64,000 bases of DNA, from NCBI GenBank assembly GCA_023386955.1, contig JAEWIS010000020.1, forward strand, positions 1 through 64,000, read 5' to 3'. Positions 44,104 through 51,375 of this stretch are shown piece after piece. This stretch comes from Bacillota bacterium (GTDB taxonomy: Bacteria > Bacillota > Bacilli > Paenibacillales > NBRC-103111). Position numbers and translations under genes: made by a program. Within the stretch, counting starts at the first letter, position 1. Each line of letters starts with the position of its first letter. Below the pieces are notes generated by a model. That model saw nothing but the letters and a program-made list of their open reading frames with translations, did no database searches and was not told where the DNA came from.

Positions 44104-45072
44104 TTATTGGGAAAGACGCAAGGCCAGCTCGTACATGTCCATGTTGAATTCCTTCTTGGTGGTAATGACCTTGTGGATGTCTGTTGCCACCAGTTGGCCG
44201 TTAATCACGCCGCAGCCCTTGCCGGAGTCGCCTGCAATCAGCTGGCGTACGGCGAAGTCGCCCAATTGGCTGGCGAGAATCCGGTCCTTGTGGGTCGGTG
44301 TGCCGCCCCGCTGAATATGGCCCAGCACGGTAAGGCGGGCATCGATGTTCACACGGGAGGTAATGGACTTGGCAATCTCCTCGCCGCTGCCTACTCCCTC
44401 CGCCACAACCACGATGGAGTGACGTTTGCCGTTAACGAAGTTTTCCTTCATTCGGTCAGCAACATCTTCCACGTTGAAGGGAACTTCCGGGATCAGGATA
44501 CTTTCCGCACCACTGGCAAGACCTGCATGAAGGGCAATGTCACCACAATGGCGGCCCATCACCTCAACGATGGAGGCCCGCTCGTGGGAGGACATGGTAT
44601 CCCGCAGCTTGTTGATGGCGTCCACGACAATGCCCACGGCGGTATCGAAGCCGATGGTATAGTCGGTGTAGGAAATATCATTGTCAATGGTGCCGGGCAG
44701 GCCCATTGTCTTGATGCCCAGTTGAGCCAGCTTGTCTGCACCTTGATAGGAGCCGTCGCCGCCGATCACAACCAGGCCATCAATGTCCCGCTTGCGCAGA
44801 TTGTCCGCGGCGGTCTTCTGACCCTCCAGCGTCATCATTTCCTTGCAGCGGGCAGTCTGGAGAATGGTGCCGCCCCGCTGGATAATGTCACCCACGCTGC
44901 GCAGGTCCATTTTGCGGATATCATCATGAATAAGTCCATAATAGCCACGCTGCACCGCGTACACGTCCAGCCCATAATAAATAGCGCTGCGCACAACCGC
45001 GCGGACCGCTGCATTCATCCCTTGGGAGTCGCCTCCGCTGGTAAGCACTGCAATTGATTTGACTTCACTCAT
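44104..45072 (-). CDS. pfkA: ATP-dependent 6-phosphofructokinase
   Basis: 322 residues. The ATP site is LTSGGDSQGMNAAVRAVVR, followed by VIGGDGSYQGA, the substrate/catalytic loop PGTIDNDISYTDYTIGFDTA and VEVMGRHCGDIAL, all as in bacterial PfkA. Reaction: fructose-6-phosphate to fructose-1,6-bisphosphate, the committed step of glycolysis. Note that accD/accA and pyk, the usual Bacillus neighbours, are absent; instead a DUF2600 gene lies 20 bp upstream. AAGGAGG at 9 nt fixes the ATG at 45072, and the open frame extends 16 codons too far. This could be a second phosphofructokinase. Confidence 0.92.
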   Translation of the reverse strand: MSEVKSIAVLTSGGDSQGMNAAVRAVVRSAIYYGLDVYAVQRGYYGLIHDDIRKMDLRSVGDIIQRGGTILQTARCKEMMTLEGQKTAADNLRKRDIDGLVVIGGDGSYQGADKLAQLGIKTMGLPGTIDNDISYTDYTIGFDTAVGIVVDAINKLRDTMSSHERASIVEVMGRHCGDIALHAGLASGAESILIPEVPFNVEDVADRMKENFVNGKRHSIVVVAEGVGSGEEIAKSITSRVNIDARLTVLGHIQRGGTPTHKDRILASQLGDFAVRQLIAGDSGKGCGVINGQLVATDIHKVITTKKEFNMDMYELALRLSQ

Positions 45073-45092
45073 AAGTAGTAGCCTCCTTAAGA

Positions 45093-46175
45093 TTAATTCA
45101 ATGAAGAGAACCGAATCCAAACACTGTTCACCCAGAAAAACAGGCGTGTCATCGGGCTGTTCCGCATGAGCCGGCGTTTGATTTTGACCACATCGGCCTG
45201 GGTCTTGACCTTGGGATCGGACAGATACAGGGCGATGAGGCCCTCAATGACCAGACGGTGAAATTTAGGGGCGGCCAGGCCGTCCGCTTTGGTCCGGGCA
45301 GAGTCCACAACCATGGACATTCTGTCCAGCGCTTCCCCCTGGCTGTAGTAATTGCAGAAATTCAAGTCGCCCCCCTGCCGGTCCTCCTCCTGGTCGATGA
45401 GGTAGTCCAGCAGAATATGCAAACCGCATATGTATGGAAAATAAGCTTCCCGGACGGCGGTTACCTCCGCATGCTCCAGGCTGGGATCGGAAGCGGCCAG
45501 AAACAGCATAAACATACCCAGAGTGGACCCGGTGGCGGCGGCAAACTCATTCCACCGCAGAGCCGGATACCGCTCCCGGTGCAGCTCCCACCAGCGGAGC
45601 AGCTCCCCTTCCCGGAGGTCCTTGCGGATATGCTTGTATACCTGGAGATCGCAATAATACGAAACCAGTTCCCGGACCTGAGCCTCCACCAGTGCATAGG
45701 AGGGCAGCATCAGGATGCAGCTTTGGCAGGTGCGCACCAGCTTCTCCAGATAACCTCCGTCTTCCTTTTCCTGGCGGAAAGCGTAGTAATCGTTTACAGG
45801 CGAGGCAGGGTCAACAGCATCCAGCATGGCTTGATGAAGCATCCGGAAATCCTGGGGGTCCAGGGAGGTGCTGCGGTCGCACAGGTTATCGAGATAGTCG
45901 CTGATGGTCTGAAGCGCCACGACCAGCGGAATAAGCACATGCCGGGCATTCACATGGGCCGCCGCATAGATGGAGCCGCCGATGCAGTGAAACTCCTTGT
46001 CCCGCATGCTGGCCAGCGCCTGCTTCCGCAGCTCCGGATCCGGCATACGCTCCGCCTGCTCCCGCCACTGCGCCAGCTGTCCTTTAACCTCGGGCAGCAC
46101 ATAGCGGTATACCCGCCGCATCATGGCGAAGGGGCCCTCCGGATATTCAAATGTATTATCGGTTAAATGGCTCAA
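45093..46175 (-). CDS. DUF2600 protein, tetraprenyl-beta-curcumene synthase-like (YtpB)
   Basis: About 360 residues, all-helical. The aspartate-rich segment QTISDYLDNLCD (around residue 100 of the longest frame) and the second conserved helix HILLDYLIDQEED resemble the B. subtilis YtpB family, which cyclises long-chain prenyl diphosphates to C35 terpenes. No polyprenyl synthase is next to it. The start is uncertain: a TTG at 46175 with GGGGG 8 nt upstream is used; an ATG at 46196 without a site and an internal double ATG are alternatives. It overlaps the end of the upstream hypothetical gene. Confidence 0.8.
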   Translation of the reverse strand: MSHLTDNTFEYPEGPFAMMRRVYRYVLPEVKGQLAQWREQAERMPDPELRKQALASMRDKEFHCIGGSIYAAAHVNARHVLIPLVVALQTISDYLDNLCDRSTSLDPQDFRMLHQAMLDAVDPASPVNDYYAFRQEKEDGGYLEKLVRTCQSCILMLPSYALVEAQVRELVSYYCDLQVYKHIRKDLREGELLRWWELHRERYPALRWNEFAAATGSTLGMFMLFLAASDPSLEHAEVTAVREAYFPYICGLHILLDYLIDQEEDRQGGDLNFCNYYSQGEALDRMSMVVDSARTKADGLAAPKFHRLVIEGLIALYLSDPKVKTQADVVKIKRRLMRNSPMTRLFFWVNSVWIRFSSLN

Positions 46176-46773
46176 TGGTCTGTCCCCCACAGGCATTGCG
46201 GTAGGAATACTCCAGCAGCGTGATGATCTCCTGCTTCTGCAGTGCCGTAAGAATTTTCTCGAGTTTGGTTTCGTAGCCGGTGGTAACCGTACCCTGGACT
46301 AAATCCACGAACAGGATCGGATCCCAGGTGCGTTGGACGTACAGCTGATGCAATCCTACCCGCAGCTCATGGCTTGTGGCATATTCCCAATCGCCGTCAT
46401 AGACGATATCCTCCTTGATAAACTGGAGGCGGCTGAAGATGGGATGTTTACCCGCCTTCTCGAACCAATATTTCGAATTGTCATAATCGCCCTCCATACG
46501 GTGCATCAAACCATGCCAATAGCATCCGGTGGTATTCAGGATATCCTGGCTGAGCACGTGGGAACGGTGCAAACTTTCATTCCACAGGTGAAGTCCGGCT
46601 TTGACTGCCATTCCATAGGCGAGGTCGAATTGGGAGCGGTCCTCTGCGAGACTGGATGTCACCAGATCCATGATCTCCTGATCCAGCTCCTCGTTCCAAA
46701 CACCCGTTGGGAACAATCCCGGATCGTGGTCGCGCAAACGTTCCACCAATACGGTGAACGCCGGTCCCCTCAT
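46156..46773 (-). CDS. Conserved hypothetical protein
   Basis: 205 residues, helical and soluble. The centre has GCYWHGLMHRMEGDYDNSKYWFEKAGKHPIF, a pattern I remember from widespread uncharacterised proteins; the His pair in WHGLMH could bind metal, and the Asp/Asn/Tyr/Trp run looks like a helical-repeat turn. No function can be given. GGAGGAAGG fixes the ATG at 46773. It is the first gene of a likely unit with the DUF2600 gene, which it overlaps, and pfkA. Confidence 0.7.
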   Translation of the reverse strand: MRGPAFTVLVERLRDHDPGLFPTGVWNEELDQEIMDLVTSSLAEDRSQFDLAYGMAVKAGLHLWNESLHRSHVLSQDILNTTGCYWHGLMHRMEGDYDNSKYWFEKAGKHPIFSRLQFIKEDIVYDGDWEYATSHELRVGLHQLYVQRTWDPILFVDLVQGTVTTGYETKLEKILTALQKQEIITLLEYSYRNACGGQTIEPFNR

Positions 46774-46938
46774 TATTCCTTCCTCCATTTCCAATGCCAA
46801 TTTCGATTATACCGTAAAGCCGGGCTTTCCCAAAGAACAAATCCCGAACTTTATGTGGCTCTCGTGAAATTTTTCGCAAACTCGACTTGTCATCATCATT
46901 GCTTGCATTATATTTTATCTCCTACCCACAGTCAATCG

Positions 46939-46947
46939 TGTTATACT
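46939..46947 (+). promoter_or_regulatory. Extended -10 promoter of the MATE-like/MFS/CYTH operon
   Basis: TG-T-TATACT at 46939-46947, about 85 nt before the first start codon; no clear -35 was found. Confidence 0.45.
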
Positions 46948-47031
46948 AGGGTAATGTTTGCAAACACCGGGGGTAAGCAAATCGCACCGGAGTTTCAATC
47001 CGACCATCATGTGAGACAGGAGTATGTATTC

Positions 47032-48390
47032 ATGCATTCACAAGGAACCGGACAGCTCCCGCCTGAAAAATCGGGAGTCCGCCTCTCCCAAATGTTCGCT
47101 TTTTTTATTCCCTTAAGTCTATCGGCAAGCCTCGTCACCATCTCCCACGTTATTATCAACGGAACGTTGACCAGGGCCCCCAACCCGGAGGAGATCATCG
47201 CAAGCTACGCGGTGGCTATGAGTCTCCTGGGGATTACCGAGAAACCAGCTATTCTTCTGCGCCAAACCTGCTCCGCCCTTGTGCGCGACCGGATCTCCTT
47301 CCGGGCCGTGGCACGAGTGGCTTTCTATTTATTGGCGGCTATCTTCACCTTCGGCGTCCTTGTATCCTATACCGCTCTGGGTGACCTGATCTTCGGCACC
47401 CTGTTCGGGGCGAAGGGCGAAGAAGTGGAGCCGATTATGCATGTGTACCGGGTCGTGATGTTCGTCAGCATCTTCTCCGGCATCCGCTGTTTGTTCCACG
47501 GCATCATCATCTTTAATAAACGCACCTTCTGGCTGACCATCGGGATGGTGATCCGTCTGCTGGGCATGTACGCCTTATCCCAATATTACATTGCCAGAGG
47601 TGTGGACAGCAGCCAGGTGGGAGCAGTCATTTTCCTGACCGGTATGATTATTGAAGCGGCTGTGGCTTTTTTCGAAGGCTCCCGTTTGTACCGGCGGACC
47701 CTCCCTGAGAAGGTGGAGAATCATCCTTACGAACGCCCCAGCCAGATCTTTTCCTTTTACCGCCCGCTGCTTTATTCTTCGTTAATCGCGGTTATCATCA
47801 GCCCTGCTATCAATATCGCTCTGGGCAAAACCCCGGATGCGGCGCGCTCCATTGCAGCCTTTGCGCTGGCGGGGAGCGTCTGCCAGCTGGTGCTGAGCAT
47901 GTTCTCCTATTTGCATCAGATCGTGCTCAACTTTTACCGCACCGATCCGCAGCAGGTGAAACGCTTCACTCTGCTGCTGGCTTTTATGCCCGGCCTTTTA
48001 CTGGCGCTCCTGAGCTTTACCCCTGCCGGCGCCTGGGTGATGACCCATCCCTTGGGGGCCAAGGAGCTGCTGCTGGAGGAGAGCCTCCGGGCGCTGCGCA
48101 TCTTTGTGATTATGACCGTTGCTTTTACCTGGCTGGACGTGGCCAACGGCCTTCTGATGTTGAAGGGACAGACGAAGATTATGGTCTGGTCCCAAGCCGC
48201 CAATGTGTCCGTTGTGCTGCTTACTCTGGTGATCTGTCTGACAGCCGCCCCGGGCCTGAACAGCCGGGTTGGGGCGTTGGCCCAATCTCTGGGAGTAGCC
48301 GCCGAGCTTATCTTTGTGCTGTGGGCGCTGCGCTCCGCCCTCCGGGGAGAAAAGTCCGCAGCACCGCCCGGGAAAGCCCTGCCGGGTTGA
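47032..48390 (+). CDS. Multidrug/oligosaccharidyl-lipid-like (MATE-type) membrane exporter
   Basis: 452 residues with 12 hydrophobic helices and little soluble sequence. The overall pattern (LPxxLSASLVTISHVIINGTL at helix 1, a repeat-like second half with ALAGSVCQLVLSMFSYLHQIVLNFYR) resembles the MOP superfamily, but it lacks a diagnostic NorM or MurJ motif, so the substrate cannot be named. CAGGAG lies 9 nt before the ATG at 47032; the open frame reaches 230 codons further upstream over antisense of the divergent gene and is not used. Confidence 0.7.
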   Translation: MHSQGTGQLPPEKSGVRLSQMFAFFIPLSLSASLVTISHVIINGTLTRAPNPEEIIASYAVAMSLLGITEKPAILLRQTCSALVRDRISFRAVARVAFYLLAAIFTFGVLVSYTALGDLIFGTLFGAKGEEVEPIMHVYRVVMFVSIFSGIRCLFHGIIIFNKRTFWLTIGMVIRLLGMYALSQYYIARGVDSSQVGAVIFLTGMIIEAAVAFFEGSRLYRRTLPEKVENHPYERPSQIFSFYRPLLYSSLIAVIISPAINIALGKTPDAARSIAAFALAGSVCQLVLSMFSYLHQIVLNFYRTDPQQVKRFTLLLAFMPGLLLALLSFTPAGAWVMTHPLGAKELLLEESLRALRIFVIMTVAFTWLDVANGLLMLKGQTKIMVWSQAANVSVVLLTLVICLTAAPGLNSRVGALAQSLGVAAELIFVLWALRSALRGEKSAAPPGKALPG

Positions 48391-48415
48391 ATACCGAACG
48401 AAAGAAGGACAGATC

Positions 48416-49594
48416 TTGAAGAAGCAAGAAGCCGTTATCAATTCCTTTTCGTTTTCCTTTTTTATGACCATGGCCCTGGTGGTCTCTTTTTTCCCGCTGT
48501 ATTATGATTCCCTCGGCTACAGCAAGCTGCAGATCGGCGCCCTGTACTCCATCGGCCCGGCGGTAGGCATTATATCCAATCTGTTCTGGGGCCTGATCAG
48601 CGACCGGTTCCAAACTCTCAAAAAAACCATCATTGTCATTTTGTTCGGCCAGTTGGCCATGGTCCTGCTCCTGTTCAGCACCGACGTATACTCCGTGCTG
48701 TTCGTCATTGTCACCGGTTTTTACTTTTTTCAGACCCCGCTGAACGGGCTGAATGACAGTCAGATTCTTCTGTACACCCGGGTGAGCGGCAAAAGCTACG
48801 CCTTTTTCCGCATGTGGGGCTCCTTGGGATTCGCCTTTGCGGCTGTGATGGTGGGTCTGGTATTGAACAAGCTTGGTGTTGGGGTCATCAGCATCCTGGC
48901 CGTCTGCAGCGTCACGCTGTCGCTGTGCCTCGCCTTTCTGTTGAAGGATAGCCGGGCAGGCATGAAGAAAATGGATCTCTCCGGCGTTGTAAAGGTTATT
49001 TTTAACCGGAAGCTGCTGTTGTTCCTGGGGCTTATCTTCTTCATGTCCATCGCCCATCGGGCCAATGACGGTTTCCTGTCCACTTATCTAAAGGACCTTG
49101 GCGGCAAAAACCTGGTGGGCATCGCCTGGATGACCTCCGCCTTGAGTGAAGTGCCGGTGTTCTTCTATCTGAACAAACACGGGCACAAATATAAGGAGCT
49201 GCCGCTTCTGGCCGTAGCGTGCAGCGTTTACGTGGTCCGCTTCCTCCTGATGAGCCTGGTCACCGGTCCGGGCTGGATCATTCCGCTGCAGGCGCTGCAC
49301 AGCCTGTCTTTCGGTATCTTCCTGGTGACCGCCCTGCGTTACCTGCAGCAGCTGGTGCCGGATGAATACCGGGCCACCGGCCAGGCGGTATTCAATATGA
49401 CCTGGAGCGGCTTCTCCGGGCTGGTCAGCGGCTTCGTAGGCGGCCGGGTGTACGATGCCTGGGGCGGGGCCATCCTATATAGAGTTGCGGCTGTCTCCGC
49501 ATTTATCGCTTTTGTCGGCTTTTTGGTGACCCATCTGTATACACGCAATAAGGAAGGGAAAATGGATACGATGATGAAAGGGGCATCCCGATGA
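48416..49594 (+). CDS. MFS transporter, PPP (HcaT-like) family
   Basis: 392 residues with 12 helices. The N-terminal helix pair FMTMALVVSFFPLYYDSLGYSKLQIGALYSIGPAVGIISNLFWGLISDRF and FFRMWGSLGFAFAA are typical of the MFS_1_like/3-phenylpropionate permease group. The substrate is unknown. The start is TTG with AAGGA 6 nt upstream, 25 bp after the previous stop. Its last codons overlap the CYTH gene (ATGA), which implies a coupled operon. Confidence 0.82.
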   Translation: MKKQEAVINSFSFSFFMTMALVVSFFPLYYDSLGYSKLQIGALYSIGPAVGIISNLFWGLISDRFQTLKKTIIVILFGQLAMVLLLFSTDVYSVLFVIVTGFYFFQTPLNGLNDSQILLYTRVSGKSYAFFRMWGSLGFAFAAVMVGLVLNKLGVGVISILAVCSVTLSLCLAFLLKDSRAGMKKMDLSGVVKVIFNRKLLLFLGLIFFMSIAHRANDGFLSTYLKDLGGKNLVGIAWMTSALSEVPVFFYLNKHGHKYKELPLLAVACSVYVVRFLLMSLVTGPGWIIPLQALHSLSFGIFLVTALRYLQQLVPDEYRATGQAVFNMTWSGFSGLVSGFVGGRVYDAWGGAILYRVAAVSAFIAFVGFLVTHLYTRNKEGKMDTMMKGASR

Positions 49595-50094
49595 ACCAGG
49601 AAATTGAACGCAAGTTTTTTCTGTCCGCGTATCCGCAAGGGTTATTGGACAGCGGTGAGCTGAAGCTGGCGGGACGGGAGGTCATTGAGCAGACCTATCT
49701 GGCCTTGACCGAAACGGAGGAAATCCGCATCCGCCGGCTCGCTCCCGCTGATGGCGGGACGGCCCATTACACCCATACGTACAAACGCGGCCACGGCCTC
49801 TCCCGCGGCGAAGCAGAGTATGACATCAGTGAGGAGATTTACAAGCAGCTGCTGGAGGGCTCCGGGCGGCTCCCCCTGATCAAAACCCGCACCAAGGTCA
49901 TGGACGCATCCGGCAGGCTGTTCGAAATCGACGATTACCACCAGTTTAATCTTCAAACGGTGGAGGCGGAGTTCGCTTCGGTAGAGGAAGCGGAAGGGTT
50001 TGTTGCGCCGGTGTGGTTCGGCGAGGAAGTCGGCAGCCAGCAGGAATACCGGAACAAAACCCTGTGGCGGGAAGTCCAGGGGATCGGGGACTAA
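49591..50094 (+). CDS. CYTH-domain (triphosphate tunnel) protein
   Basis: 167 residues. The signature ExExK is present as EIERKF (4-9), with further tunnel Arg/Lys/Glu residues in EEIRIRRL, YKRGHGLSRGEAEYDIS, LIKTRTKV and EIDDYH...TVEAEFAS. The layout matches triphosphatase/thiamine-triphosphatase or adenylate-cyclase-2-type CYTH proteins. The likely substrate is inorganic or nucleoside triphosphate, but there is no CHAD domain. Coupled by ATGA to the MFS gene. Confidence 0.85.
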   Translation: MNQEIERKFFLSAYPQGLLDSGELKLAGREVIEQTYLALTETEEIRIRRLAPADGGTAHYTHTYKRGHGLSRGEAEYDISEEIYKQLLEGSGRLPLIKTRTKVMDASGRLFEIDDYHQFNLQTVEAEFASVEEAEGFVAPVWFGEEVGSQQEYRNKTLWREVQGIGD

Positions 50095-50203
50095 GGGGCT
50101 GCCATCGGGCAGGCAGACGCCGGGGCGGAGCTAGAACGCCGCCAGGCTGGCACTCGCGGGTGGTGGGCTATTGCTTCCCGTATGCCCAATGTAAGCGCCA
50201 AAC

Positions 50204-50370
50204 AATGTACGCTATTGGGCCGCTTCACCCACTTTTTACTTGAATAGCGATCATAAAATGTACGCTATTCACTGTTTTCAACTGAATTATCGGTCCATTT
50301 TCGCCAATAGCGTACATTTTAGGTTTGCTGTTTGGCAAAAATGCAGCCCTTTTCCGGAATAGCATACATT
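50204..50370. repeat. Four AATGTACGCTATT motifs (two direct, two inverted)
   Basis: AATGTACGCTATT at 50204-50216 and 50257-50269, its reverse complement at 50306-50318, and a one-mismatch reverse copy at 50358-50370. The set can form nested hairpins. A half motif (GAATAGCGATC) lies at about 50242. This covers most of the 440-bp gap 50095-50533; the rest shows only the terminator. Confidence 0.75.
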
Positions 50371-50453
50371 TGCTGTTCGCTATCATTCTGCCATAGCTCC
50401 CTTTCCTACCACTCCCCCTTCTCCAGCAATATACAAAGCCGCTCCACGCTTAA

Positions 50454-50498
50454 AAGGACCTTCCAAACCGCACATTTGCGGAAGGAAGGTCCCTTTCT
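50454..50498 (-). terminator. Terminator of the methyltransferase gene
   Basis: GGACCTTCC (50456-50464) pairs with GGAAGGTCC (50484-50492), with inner CCGCA/TGCGG. A-runs and T-runs lie on both sides, so it can serve both directions. Confidence 0.8.
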
Positions 50499-50533
50499 TT
50501 TACACAAACCTGATTACTTTAGCATGTACCGCT

Positions 50534-51244
50534 TCACCAGGGCTTGCGGATCACCAATAGCTGGTGCGAACCCGGTATAAAAGAAAGCGAGGACACCTCC
50601 AGTGCCGGTGACAGCGCATGGCCTTCCAGGACAGCCATCAGCTCCTCCAGTCCCGTAAACGGGTCCCATTTCAAATCCAGCAGCGGGTAAATCCTGACCT
50701 CGCCTCCGGGCCGGACCACCCGGGCCAGCTCCAGAACCGCCTCCCGGTGGAAGTCCTCCCCGAACTGTTCCCCATACAAAAACAGAAAGTGACTGCACAG
50801 CACCCGGTCGAAGCTTTCATCGGCAAAGGGCAGCCGCGGCAGGGCAGCGGATACATAGGCCTCCGTTCCGTACAAACGCCTGTAATCCTCCAGAAACAGT
50901 TCCAGAGACTGGCGGCGGAGGGTTTCATGCTGTGAAGCCGAGCCATAATAGCTCCAGGTATAAACATGCTGCAGCTCTGCCAGCTTGGCGGAGGCCTCTT
51001 CCAGCTCCTGCAAGCCGCGCCGGGCCATCGCCTCCGGCTCCAAGCTATAAAGCGGATCGGCGGATACCGCCTGAATCCCCAGCTTGCGGGCAGCAGCCGC
51101 GAAGGATGATGCTCCTGCAGCCACATCCAGCACCCTTTCCCCCGGCTCAAAACCGCATGAAAACATACGTCCATACTCCTCAAAGCTCCGGCAGGTCATG
51201 GCGACCCCGGCTTGAGGATACCGTTCCTTCTGCTCTCCACTCAT
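50534..51244 (-). CDS. SAM-dependent methyltransferase (class I)
   Basis: 236 residues. Motif I is VLDVAAGASSFAAAARKLG (with an Ala-rich loop in place of the usual GxGxG), followed by SADPLYSLE, then FDRVLCSHFLFLYGEQF (motif IV-like) and ELARVVRPGGEVRIYPLLDLKWDP. The substrate is unknown. The ATG at 51244 has AGGAGA 12 nt upstream, a long spacing; the open frame extends further but into the kinase end. It lies 131 bp downstream of the ComP-like kinase on the same strand. Confidence 0.75.
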   Translation of the reverse strand: MSGEQKERYPQAGVAMTCRSFEEYGRMFSCGFEPGERVLDVAAGASSFAAAARKLGIQAVSADPLYSLEPEAMARRGLQELEEASAKLAELQHVYTWSYYGSASQHETLRRQSLELFLEDYRRLYGTEAYVSAALPRLPFADESFDRVLCSHFLFLYGEQFGEDFHREAVLELARVVRPGGEVRIYPLLDLKWDPFTGLEELMAVLEGHALSPALEVSSLSFIPGSHQLLVIRKPW

Positions 51245-51375
51245 CTTCTGCTCAGCTCTCCTTGTCTTGTCCGCCCCTTTTGCCTCGGGGCCTGGCAGCA
51301 CCCGGCCTGTGCCGGAAGCTGCTTCCATTGTACTATAAGACAGCAGCAGGCGGAAGATCCTGTTTGTTGGGACTA

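Noticed and set aside
45093..46175. DUF2600 protein as the missing ComQ for the ComP-like system
   Set aside because: It lacks the DDxxD layout of prenyl synthases/ComQ, lies 5 kb away in another operon and fits the YtpB terpene cyclase family.
46333..47031. Long in-frame extension (about 230 codons) upstream of the MATE-like exporter
   Set aside because: It is the antisense of the hypothetical gene at 46156-46773; the promoter and the CAGGAG site place the start at 47032.
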